Part shown: in pieces, positions 1 through 9,047 of the stretch
How the letters are laid out: each line of letters begins with the position of its first letter
How positions within the stretch are numbered: position 1 is the first letter of the stretch
Assembly: GCA_910587155.1 (NCBI GenBank)
Contig: CAJULA010000013.1
Span: forward strand, 27,731-91,730
From: an uncultured Lachnospiraceae bacterium
GTDB taxonomy: Bacteria; Bacillota; Clostridia; Lachnospirales; Lachnospiraceae
DNA: 64,000 nucleotides
Direction: 5' to 3'
Translations under genes and position numbers: made by a program
Notes under the pieces: model-generated
Database searches by the model: none
Told to the model about the DNA's origin: nothing
Seen by the model: the letters and a program-made list of their open reading frames with translations, nothing else

Positions 1-2547
1 CTGTTTATATTTTTTCCCGCTTCCGCACGGGCAGGGATCATTGGGATACACCTTGGCTGTTTCCCTCTTAACCGGCCCTTTCTGCACGGAATCATCTTTA
101 TTGGTACCTGTCACTTTCGCAACCTGTTCCCGTTCCACCTTCTGCTCCACCCGTACATGGAACAGCAGTTTGACCGTATCTTCGCGGATACTGTCCGTCA
201 TACTGTCAAACATTTCATAACCGCTCAGCTTATATTCCACCAGAGGGTCTCTCTGACCATAAGCCTGCAGGCCGATACCCTGACGGAGCTGATCCATATC
301 GTCGATATGATCCATCCATCGTCTGTCGATCACCTTCAGGAGCACCACCCGCTCCAGTTCCCGGATGGCTTCCGTCTCAGGGAACTCCGCTTCCTTGCTC
401 TCATAGAGTCTGACCGCCTCTTCCTTGAGCTGATGCTTTAAGCTGTTTTTCTTCAGCTGTTCAATGCGGCCTCTGTTAATCACCCGCAGGGGAATGACGG
501 GAAGCAGCAGCGTATTCAGCTCTGTCATATCCCAGTCATCCGGATCTGTGTCGTCTCCGATACACATATCCACCGTATTTTCCACGATGTCGGTAATCAT
601 CTTATAGATCGCATCCCGCATGCTCTCACCGTTGAGTACACGATGACGCTCCGCATAGATAATCTCTCTCTGTTCATTCATCACCTGGTCATATTCCAGC
701 AGGTTTTTACGGATCCCAAAGTTATTGCTCTCTATTTTCTTCTGTGCCGTCTCAATGGCATTGGTCAGTGTCTTATGCTCAATCTCCTGATTCTCGGGAA
801 TACCGAGTGCGTTAAACATCTTAATCAGACGTTCGGAGCCAAACAGACGCATCAGATCGTCTTCCAGTGAAATATAAAATTTGGACTCGCCGGGATCGCC
901 CTGACGGCCGCTGCGGCCTCTGAGCTGATTGTCAATACGCCTGGATTCGTGGCGCTCTGTACCGATGATCTTCAGCCCGCCCGCGGCTCTGGCTTCCTCA
1001 TCAAGCTTGATATCCGTACCACGGCCCGCCATATTGGTGGCAATCGTCACCGCCCCGTGGATACCGGCATCCGCAACGATCTCCGCTTCCAGTTCATGAA
1101 ATTTTGCATTGAGTACTTTGTGCTCGATGCCTTCCTTTCTCAGCAGACGGCTCAACTCCTCGGATGCCTCAATCGTGATGGTGCCCACCAGCACGGGCTG
1201 CCCGGTGGCATGTGCCTGCTTTACCGCCTCCACAATGGCATGGAGCTTTTCTTTTCTCGTCTTGTAAACCGCATCCTGCTGATCAATACGCTGAACCGGC
1301 TTATTGGTGGGGATCTCGATGACATCCATACCATAGATATCACGGAATTCCTTTTCCTCTGTGAGGGCAGTACCGGTCATGCCGCATTTCTTTTCAAATT
1401 TATTGAAAAAGTTCTGGAAGGTGATGGTGGCCAGCGTCTTACTCTCCCGCTTTACCTTCACATGCTCTTTCGCTTCAATCGCCTGATGCAGGCCGTCGGA
1501 ATAGCGCCGGCCCGGCATGATACGTCCCGTAAATTCATCTACAATCAGTACCTGCTCGTCTTTCACCACATAGTCCTGATCGCGGAACATCAGATTATGC
1601 GCACGCAGCGCCAGAATAATATTGTGCTGAATCTCCAGATTGTCCGGGTCTGCCAGATTTTCGATCTGGAAAAATTTCTCTACTTTGGAAACGCCTTCCG
1701 CGGTCAGATTGACTACCTTATCTTTTTCATTGACAATAAAGTCGCCGCTCTCCTCCTGCTCGATCCCCATGATAGCGTCTATCTTGGACAGATCTTCCAT
1801 ATCCTTGCCCCGGGTCATCTGTCTGGCGAGAATATCGCACGCTTCATACAGGCGGGTGGATTTGCCGCTCTGTCCGGATATGATCAACGGCGTGCGGGCC
1901 TCGTCGATCAGTACCGAGTCCACCTCGTCGATGATGGCATAATGGAGATCACGCAGCACCAGCTGTTCTTTATAGATGACCATATTATCGCGAAGATAGT
2001 CAAATCCCAGCTCATTATTCGTCACATAAGTGATATCACAGCCATATGCCTCTCTTCTCTCTTCCGGAGTCATGGAATTAAGCACCACGCCTACCTTCAG
2101 GCCCAGAAACTCGTGTACCTGTCCCATCCACTCGGCGTCACGCTTGGCCAGATAGTCATTGACCGTAACCACATGCACACCCCTGCCGCTGAGTGCGTTC
2201 AGATAGGCAGGCAGCGTGGACACCAGTGTCTTTCCCTCGCCGGTCTTCATCTCCGCGATACGCCCCTGATGCAGGATCACCCCGCCGATCAGCTGTACCC
2301 GGAAATGCTCCATATTCAGCACACGCCTTGCCGCTTCCCGTACCGCCGCATAGGCTTCCACAAGCAGATCGTCCAGCGTGGCGCCCTCCTCCAGCCGTTT
2401 TTTAAATTCGTGTGTCTTCCCCCGCAGGGCTTCATCGGAAAGCGCCTGCATCGTGGGCCGCAGCGCCTCAATTCCGTCCGCCAGTGCTGTGATCCGTTTC
2501 AGTTCACGTTCGCTGTGGGTTCCAAATATTTTTTCTACTATATTCAT
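1..2547 (-). CDS. secA: Preprotein translocase ATPase SecA, C-terminus cut by window start
   Basis: SecA is the cytoplasmic ATPase that drives unfolded preproteins through SecYEG. The minus-strand frame is open for 849 codons from an ATG at 2547 and runs off the window edge. The N-terminus MNIVEKIFGTHSERELKR, Walker A MKTGEGKT, DEAD motif IIDEVDSVLIDEART, the TNMAGRGTDIKL segment and RGRSGRQGDPGES are all canonical. The last visible residues, PNDPCPCGSGKKYK, are the zinc-binding SEC-C motif, so only a few residues are missing. AGGAG lies 9-10 bases before the ATG. A promoter lies upstream in the gap after the solute-binding protein, so it is probably its own transcription unit. A long antisense frame on the plus strand over this gene is a shadow. 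Confidence 0.97.
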   Translation of the reverse strand, partial: MNIVEKIFGTHSERELKRITALADGIEALRPTMQALSDEALRGKTHEFKKRLEEGATLDDLLVEAYAAVREAARRVLNMEHFRVQLIGGVILHQGRIAEMKTGEGKTLVSTLPAYLNALSGRGVHVVTVNDYLAKRDAEWMGQVHEFLGLKVGVVLNSMTPEERREAYGCDITYVTNNELGFDYLRDNMVIYKEQLVLRDLHYAIIDEVDSVLIDEARTPLIISGQSGKSTRLYEACDILARQMTRGKDMEDLSKIDAIMGIEQEESGDFIVNEKDKVVNLTAEGVSKVEKFFQIENLADPDNLEIQHNIILALRAHNLMFRDQDYVVKDEQVLIVDEFTGRIMPGRRYSDGLHQAIEAKEHVKVKRESKTLATITFQNFFNKFEKKCGMTGTALTEEKEFRDIYGMDVIEIPTNKPVQRIDQQDAVYKTRKEKLHAIVEAVKQAHATGQPVLVGTITIEASEELSRLLRKEGIEHKVLNAKFHELEAEIVADAGIHGAVTIATNMAGRGTDIKLDEEARAAGGLKIIGTERHESRRIDNQLRGRSGRQGDPGESKFYISLEDDLMRLFGSERLIKMFNALGIPENQEIEHKTLTNAIETAQKKIESNNFGIRKNLLEYDQVMNEQREIIYAERHRVLNGESMRDAIYKMITDIVENTVDMCIGDDTDPDDWDMTELNTLLLPVIPLRVINRGRIEQLKKNSLKHQLKEEAVRLYESKEAEFPETEAIRELERVVLLKVIDRRWMDHIDDMDQLRQGIGLQAYGQRDPLVEYKLSGYEMFDSMTDSIREDTVKLLFHVRVEQKVEREQVAKVTGTNKDDSVQKGPVKRETAKVYPNDPCPCGSGKKYKQ

Positions 2548-2691
2548 ATTGGTAAGGCTCCTGTCAAATTTGTAACCGCCCGGGCAGACCGGACCGCCAC
2601 CGTTTTCCTTTCCCTGTATTGCGCAACAATGCCGCAGAGCCCGGACAGAGTGAATCGCCGCACTATATCCACGCTTTCGCTGACGTGCTAT

Positions 2692-2720
2692 ATTCTAACA
2701 GATTTATGCGAATAATTCAA
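2692..2720 (-). promoter_or_regulatory. Probable sigma-A promoter of secA
   Basis: Read on the minus strand: TTGAAT at 2720-2715, a 17-base spacer, then TAGAAT at 2697-2692. It sits about 145 bases upstream of the secA ATG and downstream of the preceding gene's stop. No obvious terminator was seen between the two genes, so read-through is also possible. Confidence 0.55.
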
Positions 2721-2751
2721 CCTTTCAGAAATCTTACTGCCGCAATTCCCA

Positions 2752-4029
2752 TCAATCAGCCGGAAATCCTTTCACTGCCTCCCGCACATCCGTCCCGCTG
2801 CCAATCTCCTGCAGCATCTTCCACCATGCGGTGCGCGCCTGTGTCCAGCCAGGTGTGACCTGATAATAATCGCCCACATAAGGAGTGAAAATGCTGTATT
2901 CCTCCATCAGCATATCGTTGACATAAATATTGCCCACATCCCTTACCGGCCAGTAAGTGGAAGTGCGGACGGCCCTGATATAGCGGGTGTCATCTTCCGT
3001 CATATAGCGGATAAAGTCCCTGGCTGCCTGTAATTTCCGTTCGTCCTTATTGTCAAAAATACCAAACCCCCAAATGCCGCCCTGCAGTCTTGGTTCTCCC
3101 GTAACCGTAGGGAATGCCATGGGAAAAACCTGAAAATCCAGCTTAGGATTGTTGATTGTCTGTTGAATCTCCAGTGAGACATTCCAGCAAAATGACATGG
3201 CAACCTCTCCGCTGCAGAACAGTTCCACACTCTCTCCCGCAGAAAGCTCCGGCGCAAAGCTGATCCCTTCCAGCGCGCAGAGAATCTTCAGTGCCATAAT
3301 ATTCTCCTCACTGTCAACCGTATAAGCCGTATGTCCCTCATCGGTAAAGGTGCCGCCACAGAGATTATTGACCAGTGCGCGGGTCCCCTGATCACCGCTC
3401 TGATTTTTGCAGTAAATGATACCAACCTGCTCCTGGCCGCTCGCCCGCAGCGTATCGACTGCCGCGATAAAATCCTCCGTCGTCCATGTATGGGTCTCTT
3501 CATCCAGAAAGGCCAGAGCGCCGCAGTCCCGGAACATATCGTAATTGATCGCCATACAGTGTGCCGACATACAGACAGGATATTCATAGTAAGCGCCATT
3601 TTCATGGCGGCAGGCATCTCTGACATTCTGATAGATCTGACCGGCAGTTTCCGTTTCCCAGAGGTCAGACAGATCTGCCATCAATCCCCGTTCTCCCCAG
3701 TTTGCCACCAGCCGTTCCGGCCCTTCCAGAACCAGATCCGGCGCCCTGCCTCCCGCAATCGCCTGCTCTATCCTCTCATCTCCGTTTTCATAGTTTAAAT
3801 ACTCTACCGTAACATTGATATCCGGATACTGTTTATGAAAATCCGAGAGCAGACTGGCCACTGTCGTGGGATTTTCCCAGTTTCCCACCGGAAAGACCCA
3901 CAACGAGATCTCCACACCTTCCTGTATACTGTTATCTTCTGCAATTTCCGGCATTTTATTTCCGCCGCCGCAGGCTGTCAGAAGCAGGGCGAACAGAATC
4001 GCCACCGCACATAACAATGACTTTTTCAT
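2752..4029 (-). CDS. Extracellular solute-binding lipoprotein (family 1, sugar-type), kinase-linked
   Basis: This is a 425-residue lipoprotein of the MalE-like solute-binding family. The chosen start MKKSLLCAVAILF has AAAGAGG 8 bases upstream; a TTG ten codons earlier has no ribosome binding site. A signal peptide ends in the lipobox LLTAC with the lipidated Cys at about residue 20, followed by GGGN. The body shows typical family-1 features: EISLWVFP near the N-terminus, ITV-like strands, APDLVLEGPE, and a C-terminal AARDFIRYMT region. No ABC permease or ATPase is nearby. It lies 56 bases downstream of a membrane hybrid histidine kinase in the same direction, so the likely role is ligand presentation to that kinase (inference). 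The ligand is unknown. Confidence 0.85.
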   Translation of the reverse strand: MKKSLLCAVAILFALLLTACGGGNKMPEIAEDNSIQEGVEISLWVFPVGNWENPTTVASLLSDFHKQYPDINVTVEYLNYENGDERIEQAIAGGRAPDLVLEGPERLVANWGERGLMADLSDLWETETAGQIYQNVRDACRHENGAYYEYPVCMSAHCMAINYDMFRDCGALAFLDEETHTWTTEDFIAAVDTLRASGQEQVGIIYCKNQSGDQGTRALVNNLCGGTFTDEGHTAYTVDSEENIMALKILCALEGISFAPELSAGESVELFCSGEVAMSFCWNVSLEIQQTINNPKLDFQVFPMAFPTVTGEPRLQGGIWGFGIFDNKDERKLQAARDFIRYMTEDDTRYIRAVRTSTYWPVRDVGNIYVNDMLMEEYSIFTPYVGDYYQVTPGWTQARTAWWKMLQEIGSGTDVREAVKGFPAD

Positions 4030-4085
4030 ACCCAAAACCTCTTTCCTTCCTATGAACAATGGATCGGGCGCCGTGCCTGCCCGGG

Positions 4086-6644
4086 TTAAAGCAGCTCATT
4101 CAACAGGCTGACAATTTTTGCAAAATCGTATGGTTTTGCCGTATGGGCATTCATGCCACATTCCATACATTTCTCTACATCATCCGCAAACGCATCCGCA
4201 CTGACAGCGATAATCGGAATACCACCCGCATCTGCGCGGTTCAGTGCACGGATCACCTGGGCCGCCTCAAAACCGGTCATCTCCGGCATCCGCAGATCCA
4301 TCAGTATCGCATCATACCAGCCTTCCTGCGCCTGGCAGAATTTCTCCACACAGATCCGGCCGTTTTCCGCCCATTCCAGTTCCATGCCCAGCTCCGAAAG
4401 CATCCCCTCCGCGATCTCCCAGTTGAGCTCATTATCCTCTGCCACAAGCAGACGCCGGCCGGCGAGAACGCTCTCTTTCTCTTGCGGCTGCACCGACTCC
4501 GCCGGCTGCGCAAATCTCCGCAGCCCATAATACAGGCCGGAACGAAACAGCGGTTTTGCAAGCAGACCGCTTATCCCCGCTTCCTCCGCCACACTTTCCC
4601 ATTCGTCCTCTTCCCCGTCGGTAAGCAAAATGACCGGCAGCTGTGTTCCAAAACGGTCACAAAGCCTGCGGACAGCCTGTATTTTGTCTTTTTCAGTACA
4701 GTCACAATCAAGCAGAACCATCCGATATGCCATATCCTCCCTGCAGCGCTCCTCAATCCTGCCAAACGCCGCTTCCATATCCGCCGCGCTTTCCGCATGC
4801 AGACCGACAGATTCCAGGGCGAACAGCGCCGTGCGCACAAACACATCGTCGTCAGCCACCAGCAGCACATCCGATTCCGGCAGACATAAGACCGGCTCCT
4901 GCAGTCCGGCTTTTTCCATATCAAGAGTCACATAAATATCGCTTCCGCTTCCCTGCCTGCTCTGCACCCTGATCGTACCCTGCATGGCATCCACAATATA
5001 TTTGGTAATGGTCATACCCATGCCCGCCCCTGCCTCTTTGGCCACACGGGCATTGTCCTCTCTGGCAAACGCTTCAAAGATCCGCTCTTGAAATTCCGGC
5101 GACATACCGATCCCGTTATCCCCGAAATGCAGGTGAAGCCGTGTAAAAGAGTCTCCTTTGGGAGAAGCCTCCTCCCTGAGTTCCATCAGGATCCGTCCGC
5201 CCTCCGGCGTGAATTTTACCGCATTTCCCAGAATATTCAGAAGTATCTGACTGAAGCGCACCCTGTCCGCACAGATATTTTCATGTTGGATATCATATAT
5301 GTACATATGAAATATCTGATCCTTCTCCTGAATCTGCGGCCGGATAATCGTCATAATATTCTGCATGACTTCCCGCAGGGAAAGCGGTTCTTCATGAAGC
5401 GTAAGCCGGCCGCTCTCCAGTTTTGACATATCCAGCATATCATTGATCAGCCCAAGCAGATGCCGGCTGGATACATTGATCTTTTTCAGGCAGGAACGCA
5501 CCTTGGGCGGATTGTCCAGACTGCTGATCGCGAGACTGGTCATACCCATGATGCCATTCATGGGGGTACGGATATCATGGCTCATATTGGAGAGAAATTC
5601 ATTCTTGGCCCTGCTGGACCGCTCTGCAGACTGTCGGGCCAGATCCGCCGACTCTCTCGCCTCCTCCAACTCCCGCATCTGCCGCCCTGTCAGACGAAAA
5701 TAACCGAGAAAGAACAAAAGCAGGACGCCCAGTATCAGAGCGCAGCCCCCAACAGAAACGACCGCCCATCTTACTTTCAGATGATTGATGGTTTCGTCCA
5801 GATTATTGTGAGATATCTTCTGAATCAGATGCCACTCGGAATTGGGCAGGCTCGTACAGTACATATTCCACCGCTGACCGGAAATCATGATCTCACTCGT
5901 AAAGTCCTGATTCGTCTTCATTGCTTCCCGCAGCCGCTGCGCATAGCGGGCAGGGGGTTCTCCGTTGAATTCCTCATAGAGGGCTTCGATCCGCTGAAAG
6001 TAATTCTCTTCTTCCATCGCACTGCTCTGCAGGACATAACTGCCGTCGTCCCGGATAATGAAATACCCGACCATGCCGTTGTCGAGATTGCCCTCCAGCG
6101 TATCGCTCAGATAGCTGGTCGGAAGCCCTGCCACGAGTGCCGCGCTCTTTACGCCGTCCTCCATGGGATATGCCGCCGCTATGCCGATCAGTACCACCGG
6201 ATTGCCTTCCTCATCCTTCCCCGCACAGACATTGTATCTGCCGCTTTCCACACTGCGCTGCAGAGCCTCCGGGATATCCGCCGTCACCTGCGGACCATAC
6301 AGCATATGGAAACTCCCGTCCTCCCCATAAAGAGCCAGATATTCGAATCCCATCGAACGCGCATTATGCGTCAGGGCAATTCTCATAGGCCGCCCGCCCG
6401 GGAAACGTCCGGGCGGAACCGCATCCACCAGAGATTCCACCTGGGACAGCCTCAGTTCGATGACCGTACCGAAATGAGACGCCACCTGCTCACTCAGCCC
6501 TGACATATAGATCACACCCAGTTCCCTGATTGCATCCGCTCCCATCAGATTCATACACATGGTCTGGACACCAAATACCAGTATACAGAAAAACGAGATC
6601 AAAACAAGGCTTACCGTCAGATATCGTGTGGTCGTATTTTTCAT
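4086..6644 (-). CDS. Membrane hybrid sensor histidine kinase with two receiver domains
   Basis: This is an 852-residue hybrid kinase starting at MKNTTTRYLT, where AGGGGGAA precedes the ATG; an upstream start would add 40 atypical residues. TM1 is at about residues 8-30 and is followed by an extracellular sensor of about 260 residues, possibly Cache-like. TM2 is at about 293-316. HisKA carries SHDIRTPMNG with His at about 356. The HATPase has ILGNAVKF, FGDNGIGM and GAGMGM. Receiver 1 (about 592-705) is divergent but keeps VADDD and LLDCDC. Receiver 2 is standard, with VAEDNE, ILMDLRMP (Asp about 783), SADA and KPYD. There is no output DNA-binding domain, so phosphotransfer probably continues to a separate partner. 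It is co-directional with the downstream solute-binding lipoprotein. Confidence 0.92.
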   Translation of the reverse strand: MKNTTTRYLTVSLVLISFFCILVFGVQTMCMNLMGADAIRELGVIYMSGLSEQVASHFGTVIELRLSQVESLVDAVPPGRFPGGRPMRIALTHNARSMGFEYLALYGEDGSFHMLYGPQVTADIPEALQRSVESGRYNVCAGKDEEGNPVVLIGIAAAYPMEDGVKSAALVAGLPTSYLSDTLEGNLDNGMVGYFIIRDDGSYVLQSSAMEEENYFQRIEALYEEFNGEPPARYAQRLREAMKTNQDFTSEIMISGQRWNMYCTSLPNSEWHLIQKISHNNLDETINHLKVRWAVVSVGGCALILGVLLLFFLGYFRLTGRQMRELEEARESADLARQSAERSSRAKNEFLSNMSHDIRTPMNGIMGMTSLAISSLDNPPKVRSCLKKINVSSRHLLGLINDMLDMSKLESGRLTLHEEPLSLREVMQNIMTIIRPQIQEKDQIFHMYIYDIQHENICADRVRFSQILLNILGNAVKFTPEGGRILMELREEASPKGDSFTRLHLHFGDNGIGMSPEFQERIFEAFAREDNARVAKEAGAGMGMTITKYIVDAMQGTIRVQSRQGSGSDIYVTLDMEKAGLQEPVLCLPESDVLLVADDDVFVRTALFALESVGLHAESAADMEAAFGRIEERCREDMAYRMVLLDCDCTEKDKIQAVRRLCDRFGTQLPVILLTDGEEDEWESVAEEAGISGLLAKPLFRSGLYYGLRRFAQPAESVQPQEKESVLAGRRLLVAEDNELNWEIAEGMLSELGMELEWAENGRICVEKFCQAQEGWYDAILMDLRMPEMTGFEAAQVIRALNRADAGGIPIIAVSADAFADDVEKCMECGMNAHTAKPYDFAKIVSLLNELL

Positions 6645-6735
6645 ATGCCAATTCCCCCTGAAACGTAACAGTTCTGAGAAGAACCACAGAAACTCCATGC
6701 CACAATTGCTCCGGCAAATAGCAAAATCTTTTTTG

Positions 6736-6764
6736 ATTATAGCGTATAGAAATCCGGGTTTCAA
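6736..6764 (-). promoter_or_regulatory. Probable promoter of the kinase / solute-binding protein operon
   Basis: Minus strand: TTGAAA (6764-6759), a 17-base spacer, TATAAT (6741-6736). It lies about 90 bases before the kinase ATG and back to back with the ptb promoter. Confidence 0.65.
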
Positions 6765-6814
6765 GAGACGGGAAGGATTTTGCTTTAAATCATATCACAA
6801 TTCGCACCTGCGCC

Positions 6815-6843
6815 TTGACCTTTCCACCCGTAAGTGTTATTAT
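6815..6843 (+). promoter_or_regulatory. Probable promoter of ptb-buk
   Basis: TTGACC (6815-6820), a 17-base spacer, TATTAT (6838-6843), about 85 bases upstream of the ptb ATG. The leader between contains no hairpin that I can recognise as a riboswitch. Confidence 0.6.
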
Positions 6844-6928
6844 TTTAACGAACATTTCTTCTTATTTCTAGTAAGCAATGGGGGAACAAGGGGAACAAAA
6901 AACTATACTTTCATAAGAGGTGTGACAA

Positions 6929-7849
6929 ATGAGCAAAACGTTTGACGAACTGGTATCCAAAGTATCCGCATTTGAGATGAAGAAAGTATCCGTGGCTGTA
7001 GCGCAGGACTCTGCCGTCCTGGAAGCAGTCAGAGCGGCAAAGGACCGGAAGATCGCGGATGCGATCCTTGTCGGCGACAGGGACAAGATCGAGGCTGTTG
7101 CCCGGGAAACACAGGTGGATATCTCCGATTTCGAAATCATGGATGTCAAGGATGATATCGAAGCTTCTCTGGCCGCTGTGAAGCTGATCCACGACGGTGT
7201 GGCTGATATGTACATGAAGGGGCTGATCAGCACAAAAGATTTCTTAAAGAGCGTACTGAATAAAGAAGTGGGCCTGCGCACCGGAAGTGCACTGTCCCAT
7301 GTCTGCGTATTTGATGTAAAGGGCATTGATCACCTGCTGTTTCTGACAGATGTCGCTTTCATCCCCTACCCGACACTGGAAGATAAAGTAAACATTATCA
7401 ACAACACCCTGGAAATCACCAAAGCCTGCGGGATCGAAAACCCCAAAGTGGCTCCTCTGGCCGCTGTCGAAGTAGTCAATCCCAAGATGCCCGTTACCGT
7501 GGAAGCCGCAGAGCTGACCCAGATGAATAAAGACGGCAAAATCACCGGCTGTATCGTGGACGGCCCTCTCTCACTTGACCTGGCCATTGACGCGGAAGCT
7601 GCCAAGCATAAAGGGGCAACAGACCGTGCCATCCAGGGTGACGCCGACATCCTCTTATTCCCGGATATTCATGCCGGCAATCTTGTATACAAAGCTATGG
7701 TACATACCGCAGATGTGGTAAACGGCAACCTGCTCACCGGTACAAAGGCGCCTGTTATCCTGACTTCCCGTTCTGACACTTTTGAAGTCAAGGTAAATTC
7801 CCTGGCTCTGGGGGCAGTCGTGGCAGAATATATGAAAAACAACCGGTAA
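6929..7849 (+). CDS. ptb: Phosphate butyryltransferase
   Basis: This 306-residue enzyme converts butyryl-CoA plus phosphate to butyryl phosphate and CoA. The length and sequence fit the Ptb branch of the phosphate acetyl/butyryltransferase family: ADAILVGDRDKIE near residue 45, ADMYMKGLISTKDFLK, GSALSHVCVFD, a central APLAAVEVVNPKMP and the C-terminal DADILLFPDIHAGN with SRSDTFEVKVNSLALG. AAGAGGTG precedes the ATG by 6 bases. The immediate downstream neighbour is butyrate kinase, which separates it from a simple phosphotransacetylase and fixes the substrate with good confidence. Together the pair makes one ATP per butyrate. Confidence 0.94.
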   Translation: MSKTFDELVSKVSAFEMKKVSVAVAQDSAVLEAVRAAKDRKIADAILVGDRDKIEAVARETQVDISDFEIMDVKDDIEASLAAVKLIHDGVADMYMKGLISTKDFLKSVLNKEVGLRTGSALSHVCVFDVKGIDHLLFLTDVAFIPYPTLEDKVNIINNTLEITKACGIENPKVAPLAAVEVVNPKMPVTVEAAELTQMNKDGKITGCIVDGPLSLDLAIDAEAAKHKGATDRAIQGDADILLFPDIHAGNLVYKAMVHTADVVNGNLLTGTKAPVILTSRSDTFEVKVNSLALGAVVAEYMKNNR

Positions 7850-7897
7850 GACAATGACAAAAAAACGCGCGCACAGCGCAGAAACGAGGTAACTACT

Positions 7898-8965
7898 ATG
7901 TCCATCAAAAGTCTGATCATCAATCCGGGTTCCACCTCCACCAAGATCGGTGTCTTCGAGGACGAAACCCTCTTATTTGAAGAAACTCTCCGCCACTCCA
8001 CGGAAGAGATCGCACGGTATGCGTCCATCGTGGAGCAGAAGGATTTCCGCAAGGACATTATTGTCAGCCTGTTAAAGGAAAAAGATTTTGATATCCGCTC
8101 ACTGAACGTAGTCGTAGGCCGCGGCGGTATGTTAAAGCCCATCTCCGGCGGTACCTATCCGGTCACGGACGCTCTGCTGGCTGATCTGAAAGTCGGCATA
8201 CAGGGTCAGCACGCCTCCAATCTGGGCGGCATTCTTGCACGTGAAATCGCAGATTCCATCGGCGTACCTTCCTATATTGTGGATCCGGTCGTAGTTGATG
8301 AACTGATGCCCGAGGCCAGATATTCCGGCGTACCGGAGCTGCCCAGGGTGAGTATCTTCCACGCCCTTAACCAGAAAGCAGTGGCAAAACGCTATGCCAA
8401 AGAAACCGGCAAAGCCTATGATTCCCTGAATCTGATCGTTGTGCATATGGGCGGCGGCGTCTCCGTAGGTGCACATAAGGCGGGACAGGTTGTGGATGTC
8501 TTTAACGCACTGGACGGTGACGGCGCCTTCTCCCCCGAACGCGCCGGCGGTGTACCCAGCGGTTCCCTGATTAAGATGTGCTTCTCCGGACAGTATACCC
8601 AGGCAGAAGTTTACAAAAAAGTGGTCGGAAACGGCGGTTTCAACGCCTATCTGGGCACCAACGATATGCGCGATGTGGATAAGCTGGCTGACGGCGGAGA
8701 TGAAAAAGCAAAAACCATCCGCGACGCCTTTATCCTTCAGGTAGCCAAGGACATGGGTTCCATGGCCTGCGTCCTTTCCGGCAAGGTAGATCAGATCATC
8801 ATCACCGGCGGCATCGCTTATGATAAATATGTGGTGGACGGCCTGAAAGAAAAAGCTGGCTGGATCGCTCCCATCACCGTATATCCCGGTGAAGACGAAC
8901 TGCTGGCACTGGCACAGGGTGCGCTCCGTGTTATGAACGGCGAAGAACCGGCAATGACATACTGA
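7898..8965 (+). CDS. buk: Butyrate kinase
   Basis: This 355-residue ASKHA-superfamily acyl kinase transfers phosphate from butyryl phosphate to ADP. It has the N-terminal phosphate loop LIINPGSTSTKIGVFEDE, VVGRGGMLKPISGGTY, the central HMGGGVSVGAH adenosine-binding region, DGDGAFSPERAG, and the C-terminal ITGGIAYDKY. Length and motifs match Buk rather than acetate kinase (about 400 residues). It lies 48 bases after ptb, with an ACGAGGTAA ribosome binding site. A strong hairpin follows the stop, closing the operon. Confidence 0.95.
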   Translation: MSIKSLIINPGSTSTKIGVFEDETLLFEETLRHSTEEIARYASIVEQKDFRKDIIVSLLKEKDFDIRSLNVVVGRGGMLKPISGGTYPVTDALLADLKVGIQGQHASNLGGILAREIADSIGVPSYIVDPVVVDELMPEARYSGVPELPRVSIFHALNQKAVAKRYAKETGKAYDSLNLIVVHMGGGVSVGAHKAGQVVDVFNALDGDGAFSPERAGGVPSGSLIKMCFSGQYTQAEVYKKVVGNGGFNAYLGTNDMRDVDKLADGGDEKAKTIRDAFILQVAKDMGSMACVLSGKVDQIIITGGIAYDKYVVDGLKEKAGWIAPITVYPGEDELLALAQGALRVMNGEEPAMTY

Positions 8966-8980
8966 TCCCGGTTCAACGCA

Positions 8981-9024
8981 AAAAAACCATCCGGCAGTTT
9001 TTTTCGACTGACGGATGGTTTTTT
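8981..9024. terminator. Bidirectional rho-independent terminator after buk
   Basis: Perfect 13-base arms, AAAAAACCATCCG (8981-8993) and CGGATGGTTTTTT (9012-9024), with an 18-base loop. The A-run and T-run at the two ends allow it to serve both buk (plus) and the convergent prohibitin gene (minus). Confidence 0.85.
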
Positions 9025-9047
9025 AATTGGTCTGCTCCCCCTTTCCT

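Noticed and set aside
949..2715. 588-codon plus-strand frame opposite secA
   Set aside because: It is antisense to canonical SecA motifs, has no ribosome binding site and a His/Arg/Leu-rich composition typical of a shadow.
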